This document shows positions 1 through 8,743 of a stretch of DNA of 64,000 bases, one piece after another (position 1 is the stretch's first letter; each line of letters starts with the position of its first letter). This DNA comes from Algibacter_G agarivorans (GTDB taxonomy: Bacteria > Bacteroidota > Bacteroidia > Flavobacteriales > Flavobacteriaceae). The notes beneath the pieces were generated by a model. That model saw nothing but the letters and a program-made list of their open reading frames with translations, was not told the DNA's origin and ran no database searches. The position numbers and the translations under genes were made by a program. The DNA is taken from the NCBI RefSeq assembly GCF_039543245.1, contig NZ_BAABJJ010000014.1, positions 1 through 64,000 of the forward strand, given 5' to 3'.

Positions 1-110
1 AAAAGCAATGAAATAAATCAGTAAAATGGTTAGATTTAGTGTGTCCAAAATTTATTTAGGACAGGATTGATTCCAAAAGAAAAATAATTGTTGATGTTTT
101 ATTTGACTTG

Positions 111-890
111 ATGAATGAAGTTTCTGGTGAAATGTCAAGCACCATACAAACATTCTACCATAATACAGGCCTTATCAATTATGCCTACGATAGGTTAGAC
201 AGTAAAAAGTGGAATATTATTGCCAAAGGGATAGGTGAATTAAGACGCTTTAGAGTTGAAGAAGCAAGTCATAAAATAGCTAAATTCATAAACTTCCCTC
301 GACCAGAAGTCCAAAGGGAAACCCAGCTATATATGGTTAATTTATTCCTTTTTGAAGGCCTCTCTTTTTTAGATGAGTTAACCACTACACTTTCCGAGTG
401 GGCACAAATTCAATTGCTTGAAACTTTACAAAAATTCGAAAATCAAGAAATATGCGACATACGTCCATGGCTAAAATCTACTAATGATTCCGTAGTGCTA
501 TTTGCACTTAAACTAGCTCAAATTTATAATCAATTTGAAGTAAAAGATACCTTAATGGAGTTATTGTCACATACAAATAAAGATGTACGGCTTAATACCA
601 TAAATGTACTTACACATTTATACGGAATTGAAGCTAAAGATATTCTTAAAGCCAACTTTAATACGCTTAGTATAGAAGAACAAATAAGCTTCTTCGGGCT
701 TTTAGAAAAACTAGTAATGCCAGATGACGAACCTTTTATAGAAGAACATTTATTTCATAAAAATTTCGAAATACAATTATTAGCCCTAAATATTTTAAAA
801 GAAATAAACATTGACAAATATATGGGCTTTTCAAAGCTTTCTAACAAAGAAAAAAGTAAAGCTATGATTAAATCAGAAAACACTATATAA
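111..890 (+). CDS. HEAT-repeat protein, N-terminus missing or degraded
   Basis: Helical protein of about 260 residues with HEAT/armadillo-like helix pairs, clearest around residues 120-185 (runs such as NKDVRLNTINVLTHL). It probably serves as a scaffold for the downstream glycan machinery; that role is inferred from context. The start is uncertain. TTG at 108 and ATG at 111 are the first start codons, but the same frame reads sensible residues (DRIDSKRKIIVDVLFDL) back to an in-frame TAG at 57-59, and a TGA lies at 9-11. As I recall, relatives carry an N-terminal membrane helix and about 60-80 more residues, so this copy looks 5'-truncated or decayed. The glycosyltransferase starts 1 nt after its stop, so the two are likely one operon. 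Confidence 0.6.
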   Translation: MNEVSGEMSSTIQTFYHNTGLINYAYDRLDSKKWNIIAKGIGELRRFRVEEASHKIAKFINFPRPEVQRETQLYMVNLFLFEGLSFLDELTTTLSEWAQIQLLETLQKFENQEICDIRPWLKSTNDSVVLFALKLAQIYNQFEVKDTLMELLSHTNKDVRLNTINVLTHLYGIEAKDILKANFNTLSIEEQISFFGLLEKLVMPDDEPFIEEHLFHKNFEIQLLALNILKEINIDKYMGFSKLSNKEKSKAMIKSENTI

Positions 891-891
891 T

Positions 892-2322
892 ATGGATACA
901 AGTTCGGTTAAAATAATTTTACAAATACTCCATTTTATATTTTTTGGATACGCTTTTGCCGCCATTCTATCCTACATTATTCTTTCTATTATATCTGGCA
1001 AAGAAACCATTGAATACTCAAAAAAGAGAAGTTTTGTTAATTATAAGGATATTCTGTCCTCAACCATATCACCATCAATAACCATTATTGCACCTGCCTA
1101 TAATGAAAGCTTAAATGTAGTTGAAAACGTTAGGTCATTATTGTCTAATCACTATGTAAATTACAGCGTAATAATTGTGAATGATGGTAGCAATGATGAT
1201 AGTTTAGAACGCCTTATTGCAGCCTATGATTTGGAAAAAACAGAATACATTATTAATGAAAAAATTAAAACTCAACCACTAAGAGCAGGAGTATTTAAAT
1301 CAAAAAATCCAGCTTTTGAAAAATTAATGGTTGTAGATAAGGAAAATGGAGGAAAGGCAGATGCTTTAAACATGGGCCTCAACATGAGTAAAAGCAAGTA
1401 TGTAGCCTGTATTGATGTAGATTGTTTACTTCTTGAAGATGCACTACAAAAACTAATAAAACCTTTTCTTGATGAAACCGAAACCAAAGTAATAGCAGCG
1501 GGCGGTGTTATAAGAATTGCAAATTCTTGTGTTATTAAAGGTGGTAAATTAATGGATATTAATTTACCAAAAAGCTTATTAGTTAAATCTCAAATTTTAG
1601 AATATTTACGTGCTTTTCTACTTGGCAGAATGGCTTGGAGCAGATTAAATGGTTTACTAGTTATATCTGGAGCCTTTGGTATTTTGGATAAAGAAATAGC
1701 CATTACTGTTGGCGGCTATGATACCGAAACTGTTGGTGAAGACATGGAAATTATTGTGAGGATGAGGCGTTATATGGAAGAAAAAAACGAAAAATATAGG
1801 GTGTCTTACATCCCTGATCCTTTATGCTGGACAGAAGCACCAGACTCCTACAAAATATTTGTTTCTCAAAGAAACAGATGGACAAGAGGCACTATTGAAA
1901 CCTTGAAAAAGCACCGTAAAATTGGTTTTAACAGAAAGTATGGCTCATTTGGTTTAGTAAGTTACCCGTATTGGTTGATATTTGAACGACTTGCTCCAAT
2001 AATTGAATTGGTTGGACTTATATACTTTATTATTTTAATAATTCTTCAGGAAGTTAAATGGGAATACGCCATATCCTTTCTTATTTTATCCTATCTATTC
2101 TCGGTGGTATTTTCTCTAATCGCCATATATTCCGAGGAGTTAACCTTTCATCAATACAAAAAGAAAGGCACAGGACTCAAACTCGTTTTATTAAGTGCTT
2201 TAGAACCATTTGCACTACATCCATTTATACTATACGCTGCTATAAAAGGAAATTATGACTATTACTTTAATAAGAATAAAAAGTGGGGACATATGGTTAG
2301 AAAAGGATTATCAACAACATAA
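892..2322 (+). CDS. Membrane glycosyltransferase family 2 (processive type)
   Basis: Inner-membrane GT2 enzyme of the BcsA/PgaC/hyaluronan-synthase type, expected to polymerise or transfer sugars from an NDP-sugar on the cytoplasmic face. One membrane helix lies at about residues 10-32. The catalytic domain has the IIAPAYNES start, NDGSNDDS, GGKADALNMGLN, the DVD metal-binding motif at residues 175-177, the GED catalytic-base motif near 284, and QRNRW at about 326-330, the processivity signature. Two to three membrane helices close the protein. It is packed 1 nt after the HEAT gene and 11 nt before the LtaS-like gene, which suggests a single transcript. The family call is secure; the polymer made is unknown. 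Confidence 0.9.
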   Translation: MDTSSVKIILQILHFIFFGYAFAAILSYIILSIISGKETIEYSKKRSFVNYKDILSSTISPSITIIAPAYNESLNVVENVRSLLSNHYVNYSVIIVNDGSNDDSLERLIAAYDLEKTEYIINEKIKTQPLRAGVFKSKNPAFEKLMVVDKENGGKADALNMGLNMSKSKYVACIDVDCLLLEDALQKLIKPFLDETETKVIAAGGVIRIANSCVIKGGKLMDINLPKSLLVKSQILEYLRAFLLGRMAWSRLNGLLVISGAFGILDKEIAITVGGYDTETVGEDMEIIVRMRRYMEEKNEKYRVSYIPDPLCWTEAPDSYKIFVSQRNRWTRGTIETLKKHRKIGFNRKYGSFGLVSYPYWLIFERLAPIIELVGLIYFIILIILQEVKWEYAISFLILSYLFSVVFSLIAIYSEELTFHQYKKKGTGLKLVLLSALEPFALHPFILYAAIKGNYDYYFNKNKKWGHMVRKGLSTT

Positions 2323-2333
2323 CTTAAAATGTA

Positions 2334-4748
2334 ATGAAAGTGAAATTTTTAAATAAAGATATTTTCAAATATGCCAATTTAACGTTGTCACTAATTGGGT
2401 CGTTTTGGTTAATAAGCCTCTTTGAGCTAATCATGGCTAAATCTACCCAAACCCATTTTATTCTTGCATTATTATATAAACTTACAAACGACTTTTGGGG
2501 AGGTTTAATAATTGGACTATTAGTATTTCCTTTGTGCTTGTTCATAAATATTTTTGTTAAAAAACAAGTGTTTAACATTATCAAAATTTTGTTTGTAATT
2601 ATTGTAATTATTCAATTTTCACTTGTAAAATATAGCTTAACTACCTTGCTTAATTTAGGAGCCGATCTTTTAGGATATTCCATGGATGATATTTTTAATA
2701 CAGTATCATCTTCAGAATCATTTTCCATAGCATATTTTATTCCTTTTATAGTTTTTCCGTTACTATTTTTCTTAGTACTCAGGTTACTAGCAATATATTC
2801 CAATGAGCGTATATTAATTGCTGGAGGATTAATAGTTGTATTGCTATTTGGCAGCTTAAAACTAGTACTTACGGATGTCTCGGAAGTTTCATTTCAAAAT
2901 AAAATAGCCTTTTTAACTTCAGATATTATAAAATTTCAAAACGAAAAAAATAAGTTAAACGCTTATAACTTCAACAGAAACGATTACCCGCTATTAAAAC
3001 CTTTTGGTGACTCTAAAGATGTATTATCTCCCTTTTTTAACATTACACAAGAAAAACCTAATGTAGTGGTTTTAATTGTTGAAGGCCTTGGCAGTGAATT
3101 TGTTGGCGATAGAACATATAGCGGCTTTACACCGTATTTAGATGGACTTATTTCAAAATCATTGTATTGGGAAAATTTTGTAAGTACAACAGGTCGCACT
3201 TTTGGTGTTGTCCCTTCTATATTAGGGTCTTTGCCTTTTGGCGAAACGGGGTTTTTAGAACTCCCTAAAACGCCATCTCATATTTCACTCATTAGCGTAT
3301 TGAAAGCTAATGATTATTCAACGTCTTATTATTCTGGAGACCAATCTAGTTTTGATAAAAAAATTAACTTTTTTGAATACAATGACATTGACAATGTTAT
3401 AGATGAAAATAAATACGAACCTGAATACACAAAAACAGAAGCTAACTCTGGTGGGTTTTCTTGGGGGTATCCAGATTCCGAAATATTTAAAAAAGCCCTT
3501 GCTACTATCGATAAATATCCTGAACCTAGGTTAGATATTATCATGACGTTATCAAATCATGAACCTTTTAATTTTCCTAATAAAGAATACTATGAGAGCA
3601 AAGTAGATAGTATTTTAAACTCCAGCAAAAATTTTAATATTCCACGAGAAGAAATTTTAGAATATAAAGATATTTATACAAGTTTATATTATACAGATAA
3701 CTCTATAAAAGACTTTATGGATGCTTATAAAAAACGAAAAGATTTTAACAATACCATATTTATTATAACTGGAGACCACAGGCTTATTCCTATTCCTCAA
3801 AAAGACAAACTATGTAGGTTTCATGTGCCATTATACATTTACAGTCCATTATTGAAAAAACCAGAAACATTTAAATCGGTTTCATCACATTGGGATATTG
3901 CGCCAAGCTTACTTTCTTTTTTAATGAATAATTACCAATTTAATAAACTAGACGAAACAGCTTGGATGGGCAAAGGATTAGACACAACAAAAGCCTTTAG
4001 AAATATTAATAAAATCCCATTAATGCGGTATAAAGGAAGCGTGAATGATTATATATATAAAGACTATTTATACTCTGATGGAGAGTTATATAAGATAAAT
4101 GAGGATTTTGGAACTTATAAAGTTCATGAAGAAGCATTAACAAATGCTATAGGAGATTCTTTATTAGCATTTAAAAAAACGAATGCTTACATAACAAAAC
4201 GCAACAAAATTTTTCCGGACTCGCTTAATATTTATGTAAAACCGAAAATAGATTTTTCAAATGAACAGTTAGCCATGATAAGCACTATGGCAAAGAACAA
4301 AACATTTGATGATACTTTTAAGATTGCTCAAAACAAAGCTTTCAATAAAAAACGCAAAGAAGCCCGATTATTATGTGATTATATTTTAAGCGAACTCCCT
4401 AATCATTCTGATGCTAGAACTTTAAAAGGACGAACTCTAGCTTGGGATGGCGACTATGCTAATTCTGAAATAGAGTTGCTAAACGTAATTAAAAGATCGC
4501 CTTTTTATTTTGATAGTTATTTGGCGATTTTAGACCTATACTGGTGGTCTGAACAAGAAGAAAAATCAGAAAGTCTATATAAGCAAGCTTTAAAGAATAA
4601 AATCGATAATCCAGATTTAAGTTTTAAAATGGCCAATGCTTATGATCGCCAAAACAATAAAAACCTAGCCGTTAAGTTAATGGATAGCTTAGTTAAAAAA
4701 CACCCAAATAATGCTGATTATATAGCATATAAAAAATCCCTAAATTAA
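2334..4748 (+). CDS. LtaS-like sulfatase/phosphoglycerol transferase with C-terminal TPRs
   Basis: Alkaline-phosphatase-superfamily membrane enzyme. The N-terminus (residues 1-190) holds about five membrane helices, followed by an extracytoplasmic sulfatase-fold domain: metal-binding VEGLGSE near 248, a TTGRT segment at 285-289 whose Thr289 is the likely nucleophile by analogy with LtaS/OpgB, TLSNHEPF, and ITGDHR near 478. Such enzymes move phosphoglycerol or phosphoethanolamine groups onto glycans or lipids; the substrate here is not known. Unusually, residues from about 660 to 804 are TPR repeats (SELPNHSDARTLKGRT, WDGDY) closely resembling those at the start of the next gene. At 804 residues it is longer than plain LtaS because of this tail. 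It is the third gene of a four-gene cluster. Confidence 0.85.
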   Translation: MKVKFLNKDIFKYANLTLSLIGSFWLISLFELIMAKSTQTHFILALLYKLTNDFWGGLIIGLLVFPLCLFINIFVKKQVFNIIKILFVIIVIIQFSLVKYSLTTLLNLGADLLGYSMDDIFNTVSSSESFSIAYFIPFIVFPLLFFLVLRLLAIYSNERILIAGGLIVVLLFGSLKLVLTDVSEVSFQNKIAFLTSDIIKFQNEKNKLNAYNFNRNDYPLLKPFGDSKDVLSPFFNITQEKPNVVVLIVEGLGSEFVGDRTYSGFTPYLDGLISKSLYWENFVSTTGRTFGVVPSILGSLPFGETGFLELPKTPSHISLISVLKANDYSTSYYSGDQSSFDKKINFFEYNDIDNVIDENKYEPEYTKTEANSGGFSWGYPDSEIFKKALATIDKYPEPRLDIIMTLSNHEPFNFPNKEYYESKVDSILNSSKNFNIPREEILEYKDIYTSLYYTDNSIKDFMDAYKKRKDFNNTIFIITGDHRLIPIPQKDKLCRFHVPLYIYSPLLKKPETFKSVSSHWDIAPSLLSFLMNNYQFNKLDETAWMGKGLDTTKAFRNINKIPLMRYKGSVNDYIYKDYLYSDGELYKINEDFGTYKVHEEALTNAIGDSLLAFKKTNAYITKRNKIFPDSLNIYVKPKIDFSNEQLAMISTMAKNKTFDDTFKIAQNKAFNKKRKEARLLCDYILSELPNHSDARTLKGRTLAWDGDYANSEIELLNVIKRSPFYFDSYLAILDLYWWSEQEEKSESLYKQALKNKIDNPDLSFKMANAYDRQNNKNLAVKLMDSLVKKHPNNADYIAYKKSLN

Positions 4749-4760
4749 AAGTTTCATCTA

Positions 4761-6011
4761 ATGAATAAATATTTTTTCATACTATTATTTTTGTCAAGCT
4801 GTTGCTTTTATGGACAACAGAAAGTATTTAAGGGAGACCCTGATGAGGCATTTAAAAATGCTAGAGAACTTGCTTTTAATGGTAAGCGCAAACAAGCTCA
4901 AGACACACTGATCTTAATTTTAACTAAATACCCAACATACAACGATGTTAGGTCTTTTTTAGGAAGTACATATTCATGGGACGGCGACTATAAAAAGGCG
5001 AAAAAAGAATTCGCTATAGTACTAAAAGATGACACAGACAGACTAGACACTTGGGAAGCCGCTATAAAAAATGAAATGTACAGCGATGCAACATTTAGCG
5101 CCTTGGAGCTGGCAAATAAAGCTTTAAAACATTTTCCAGACCATGACGAATTACTTTACCTAAAAGCAAGTGTGCAAGAAGACTCCAATAAACAGGAAGA
5201 AGCTTTAAAAACCATAGAAAAATTATTAGAAAATAATCCAAAACATGAAAAAGCTATCAATTATAAAAATGACTTGATAAATAAATTAAGTCATAATACT
5301 ATTGGGCTAAGATCTTCTATCGAGGTCTATTCTGAAGTGTTTGATCCTATGCAATATTACTTATTGCAATATGGAAGACAAACAAAATATGGAAGTATAA
5401 ACGCAAAAGTTAACTTTAGCAGACGATTTGCTTCAAATGGCTGGCAATTTGAAGTGGATTTATACCCAAGAATCTCCGAAGGGCTGTATGCATACTTAAA
5501 TTTTGGAACCTCTGAATCCTCATTATTTCCAAAAATTAGATATGGTGCCGAACTATATAAATCCTTACCTAAAAGTTTTGAAGCATCACTAGGGTTTAGA
5601 TCTTTAAAATACTCTGAAACCACTAATATCTATACAGGTTCAGTTGGTTGGTATACAGGAAACAGTTATTGGTCTTTTAGATCATACGTTACACCAGACA
5701 ATGCTGGATCAAGTATATCTGGAACTTTAAATTACAGAAAATATAGAAAGGATGCTAACAATTATTTTAGCATTGATGCTGGTATGGGCTTTTCTCCAGA
5801 AATTTACAGATTTGAATTTGAAGGCAACCAAAATGCTATTATAAACCTTAATTCACAAAAACTAAACATAGGCTATTTTTTCACTTCAAAAAACGATAAA
5901 AATGCATGGGGCATACGCTCGGGGATAGTGCACCAAGAAATAAGTTTTGACCCAGGTTCTTATTTATGGATTTTTGATATTGGCATTTCTTGGAATATAA
6001 AGTTTAGATAA
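4761..6011 (+). CDS. YaiO-like outer membrane beta-barrel protein with TPRs
   Basis: A signal peptide (residues 1-18, ending CFYG before QQ) exports the protein. Residues 25-175 are TPR repeats including LTKYPTYNDVRSFLGSTYSWDGDY, and residues 180-416 are alternating amphipathic strands typical of a small outer-membrane barrel ending in ISWNIKFR. The arrangement matches the YaiO family often found in exopolysaccharide loci, where the barrel may pass or dock a glycan. It is the last gene of the HEAT-GT2-phosphotransferase-YaiO cluster, 12 nt after the previous stop. The barrel and location are well supported; the export role is inferred. Confidence 0.8.
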   Translation: MNKYFFILLFLSSCCFYGQQKVFKGDPDEAFKNARELAFNGKRKQAQDTLILILTKYPTYNDVRSFLGSTYSWDGDYKKAKKEFAIVLKDDTDRLDTWEAAIKNEMYSDATFSALELANKALKHFPDHDELLYLKASVQEDSNKQEEALKTIEKLLENNPKHEKAINYKNDLINKLSHNTIGLRSSIEVYSEVFDPMQYYLLQYGRQTKYGSINAKVNFSRRFASNGWQFEVDLYPRISEGLYAYLNFGTSESSLFPKIRYGAELYKSLPKSFEASLGFRSLKYSETTNIYTGSVGWYTGNSYWSFRSYVTPDNAGSSISGTLNYRKYRKDANNYFSIDAGMGFSPEIYRFEFEGNQNAIINLNSQKLNIGYFFTSKNDKNAWGIRSGIVHQEISFDPGSYLWIFDIGISWNIKFR

Positions 6012-6066
6012 CCTTATAATAACTTGAATATATAATGTCGTAATAAGGAATTGAATTATTTTTGGC

Positions 6067-7266
6067 TTACTCCATATCCTCGTAATTATAATCTGGATAT
6101 AAGAAATGATTATAGGGAAAACGCGTGACGTGAATCTCACGAACCTCATCGTAAACACGCTTTTTAAAATCTTCTAAATTTTCTTTATTTAAAGCTGAAA
6201 TAAATAAAGCGTTATTACCTACTTTATTCATCCATGTACTTTTCCATTCTTCAAGAGAATAATGTCTTTCGGTGCGTTCGGTTTCCAAATCATCTTCCTC
6301 TAACGGTTCGGCTTCAAAAGCATCAATTTTATTAAACACCATAATGGTTGGCTTGTCCCCACTTTTAATTTCGCCTAAAATTTTCTCTACAGATGCTATG
6401 TGTTCTTCAAAATTAGGATGTGAAATATCTACAACGTGCAATAGCAAATCGGCTTCACGAACCTCATCTAAAGTACTTTTAAAACTATCAACTAATTGGG
6501 TTGGCAGCTTTCTTATAAACCCAACCGTATCACTCAATAAAAAAGGTAAATTTTGAATCACCACTTTTCTAACGGTAGTATCAAGCGTGGCAAAAAGCTT
6601 GTTTTCTGCAAATACTTCACTTTTACTAATAACGTTCATTAGTGTAGATTTACCAACATTTGTATATCCCACAAGTGCCACACGTACCATTTTACCACGG
6701 TTACCACGTTGCACCGCCATTTGTTTGTCAATGGTTTTTATTCGCTCTTTTAATAATGAGATTTTATCACGAACAATACGTCTATCTGTTTCAATTTCGG
6801 TTTCTCCAGGGCCACGCATCCCAATACCCCCTTTTTGACGCTCAAGGTGAGTCCACATCCCTCTTAAACGCGGCAATAAATATTCGCATTGCGCTAACTC
6901 TACTTGAGTTCTAGCATAACTTGTTTGGGCGCGTTGTGCAAAAATATCGAGAATCAAATTAGTTCTATCTAATACTTTTACATCAAGGATTTTACTAATA
7001 TTACGCTCTTGTGCTGCCGTTAATTCATCATCAAAAATAGCAGTATCGATATCGTTTTCCTTTATAAATTGGCTCACATCCTCCATCTTCCCTGTCCCAA
7101 TAAAAGTCTTAGGATTTGGCATGTCCATTTTTTGCGTAAAACGTTTTACAGCATAACCACCAGCAGTAAAGGTTAAAAACTCTAATTCATCTAAATATTC
7201 TTTAGATTTTTCTTCATCTTGCTCTTTAGTGATAACGCCTATTAAAACTGCCTTTTCTAATCCCAT
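6067..7266 (-). CDS. hflX: GTPase HflX
   Basis: Ribosome-associated GTPase that splits or rescues stalled ribosomes under stress. The N-terminal HflX domain (FTAGGYAVKRFTQ, PNPKTFIGTGKMEDV) is followed by a coiled segment with GGIGMRGPGETEIETDRR and a G domain: Walker A GYTNVGKST near residue 200, a DTVG G3 motif, and NKID as G4. I start it at the ATG at 7266 (MGLEK), preceded by AAGGAATAT, giving 399 residues; the frame extends further upstream to 7302 but without family-like sequence. It stands alone, convergent with the YaiO-like gene. Confidence 0.95.
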   Translation of the reverse strand: MGLEKAVLIGVITKEQDEEKSKEYLDELEFLTFTAGGYAVKRFTQKMDMPNPKTFIGTGKMEDVSQFIKENDIDTAIFDDELTAAQERNISKILDVKVLDRTNLILDIFAQRAQTSYARTQVELAQCEYLLPRLRGMWTHLERQKGGIGMRGPGETEIETDRRIVRDKISLLKERIKTIDKQMAVQRGNRGKMVRVALVGYTNVGKSTLMNVISKSEVFAENKLFATLDTTVRKVVIQNLPFLLSDTVGFIRKLPTQLVDSFKSTLDEVREADLLLHVVDISHPNFEEHIASVEKILGEIKSGDKPTIMVFNKIDAFEAEPLEEDDLETERTERHYSLEEWKSTWMNKVGNNALFISALNKENLEDFKKRVYDEVREIHVTRFPYNHFLYPDYNYEDME

Positions 7267-7299
7267 ATATTCCTTTCTATTATAAAAAATATTATGCAG

Positions 7300-7307
7300 C
7301 AAAGTTA
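7300..7307 (-). promoter_or_regulatory. Putative -7 promoter box (TAACTTTG) of hflX
   Basis: On the minus strand this reads TAACTTTG, matching the Bacteroidota sigma-A -7 element TAnnTTTG, about 34 nt upstream of the hflX ATG. I do not see a convincing TTTG -33 box at the usual spacing, so confidence is moderate. Confidence 0.4.
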
Positions 7308-7358
7308 CATAATTACAATCATTTTAATTTTTAATATTTTTAAGCCTATTTTTGATTT

Positions 7359-8327
7359 ATGACAGACCATTTAGAAGATATCCCCGTACGCGATGATTTG
7401 CAAACTATTGCCTTTTACAATCTTGAAAATTTATTTGATATCCATAATGATAAACATACGAATGACAATGATTTTTCACCAACTTCGGCAAAAAAATGGA
7501 CACCTAAGCGTTACGATAATAAACTACGTAAATTAGGTTTTGCAGTTTCAAATATTGGGAAGAAAGAAACAGGAAAACACCCAGCAATTATTGGGCTAGC
7601 CGAAGTTGAAAACGCTAAAGTCATTGAAGATCTAATTGCTTCTAAGTATTTAGAAAACTGTAACTATGGATATGTCCATTATGATTCTTTAGATGAACGT
7701 GGTATTGATGTGGCCTTATTGTATGACACTAATGCTTTTGAGGTAATATATTCTGAAACATTCATAGTGCATCTCACAAAAGATAATGGCGAAACAGATT
7801 ATACCAGGGATATTTTATTAGTATCTGGATTACTTGATGGCGAACACATCCATGTAATTGCAAACCATTGGTCTTCTAGACGCGAGGGCGAAAAAGAAAC
7901 GGAACATAAACGTTTTGCAGCCGCTGATAAAGTCATTGAAATAATAACAAATTTAAATATTGAACACACCAATCCTAAAATAGTGGTTATTGGCGATTTT
8001 AATGATGACCCTACTAGCAGCAGTATTAAAAAGCTAGTTATTAGTCAAGACCTATTTAATCCTATGGAAGTTTTACACACCTACTCTAGAGGCACGACGA
8101 CGTACAATTTTAAATGGAATTTATTTGACCAAATAATCTTCTCTACTAATTTTTTTGAAGCTACACCAGACACTTTAAGTTTTGATAAGGCCAATATTTT
8201 TGATGATGATTTTTTAAAACTTTTAAAAGGAAAGTATAAAGGGAAACCTTTTAGAACTTATGTTGGACCCAAATACAAAGGTGGATATAGTGATCATTTT
8301 CCTGTATATGCTGTTTTTAAGAAGTGA
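7359..8327 (+). CDS. Endonuclease/exonuclease/phosphatase family protein, no signal peptide
   Basis: DNase I-like metallophosphodiesterase fold. Catalytic landmarks: FYNLENLFD near residue 20, AEVENA (metal-binding Glu) near 88-92, RGIDVALLYD, NHWSSR around 169-174, GDFNDDP near 212-218, and the terminal SDHFPVY His dyad partner. It lacks an evident signal peptide, unlike the paralogue at 13192, so it may act in the cytoplasm. The two proteins share long stretches (FYNLENLFD, RGIDVALLY, SDHFPVY). Substrate is unknown; members of this fold cleave nucleic acids, sugar phosphates or phospholipids. It starts a locus that also holds the DUF5689 and TonB-receptor genes. Confidence 0.85.
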   Translation: MTDHLEDIPVRDDLQTIAFYNLENLFDIHNDKHTNDNDFSPTSAKKWTPKRYDNKLRKLGFAVSNIGKKETGKHPAIIGLAEVENAKVIEDLIASKYLENCNYGYVHYDSLDERGIDVALLYDTNAFEVIYSETFIVHLTKDNGETDYTRDILLVSGLLDGEHIHVIANHWSSRREGEKETEHKRFAAADKVIEIITNLNIEHTNPKIVVIGDFNDDPTSSSIKKLVISQDLFNPMEVLHTYSRGTTTYNFKWNLFDQIIFSTNFFEATPDTLSFDKANIFDDDFLKLLKGKYKGKPFRTYVGPKYKGGYSDHFPVYAVFKK

Positions 8328-8705
8328 TTAAACGGCTTGAAATAGCACATAAGTCAACCCCAAAATGGTAATTGGCAATAACCAAAGTAGCCATATGTTA
8401 TAGGTAATCTTTCGGTTTTTAATCATTTTAGCGTTTAGCACTTTTCTTTTTCTGCCGCCGTATTGCATCCAGTTTTTGAAATATATAAAAATGGCGACCA
8501 TTATAAATAGTGTCCATGCTTTACTTGCAGACATGGTATCTACACGCATTTGCCTAAAAAACCCAGCAAAAAACACACCTAAAAGCAATAACAAACTGCA
8601 TTGTAAAAACGTAATATAAAATGTTGCAATGCTATTAGCTTTTTTGCTCTTTTTGGTTTTGTAATGTTGAAAGAAATGAAAGAATAGGGCGTCGAATGTG
8701 TTCAT
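8328..8705 (-). CDS. Conserved membrane protein, function unknown
   Basis: A 125-residue protein with three predicted membrane helices (about residues 28-48, 62-80 and 100-122) separated by basic loops (KTKKSKK, GGRKRKVLNAKMIKNRK). It lies tail-to-tail with the upstream phosphodiesterase with no spacer, and 38 nt after the DUF5689 gene on the same strand, so it may be the last gene of the receptor operon. I do not recognise the family. Confidence 0.65.
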   Translation of the reverse strand: MNTFDALFFHFFQHYKTKKSKKANSIATFYITFLQCSLLLLLGVFFAGFFRQMRVDTMSASKAWTLFIMVAIFIYFKNWMQYGGRKRKVLNAKMIKNRKITYNIWLLWLLPITILGLTYVLFQAV

Positions 8706-8743
8706 TAAATAATTTATTATGTAAAGGTATCACTTATGTTTTA

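Noticed and set aside
1272..1487. Minus-strand ORF inside the GT2 gene
   Set aside because: Low-complexity Ser-rich shadow of a well-supported GT2 coding frame; no start context or homology.
6272..6914. Overlapping plus-strand ORFs inside hflX
   Set aside because: Shadow frames of the conserved GTPase; Ser/Thr-rich translations without domain features.
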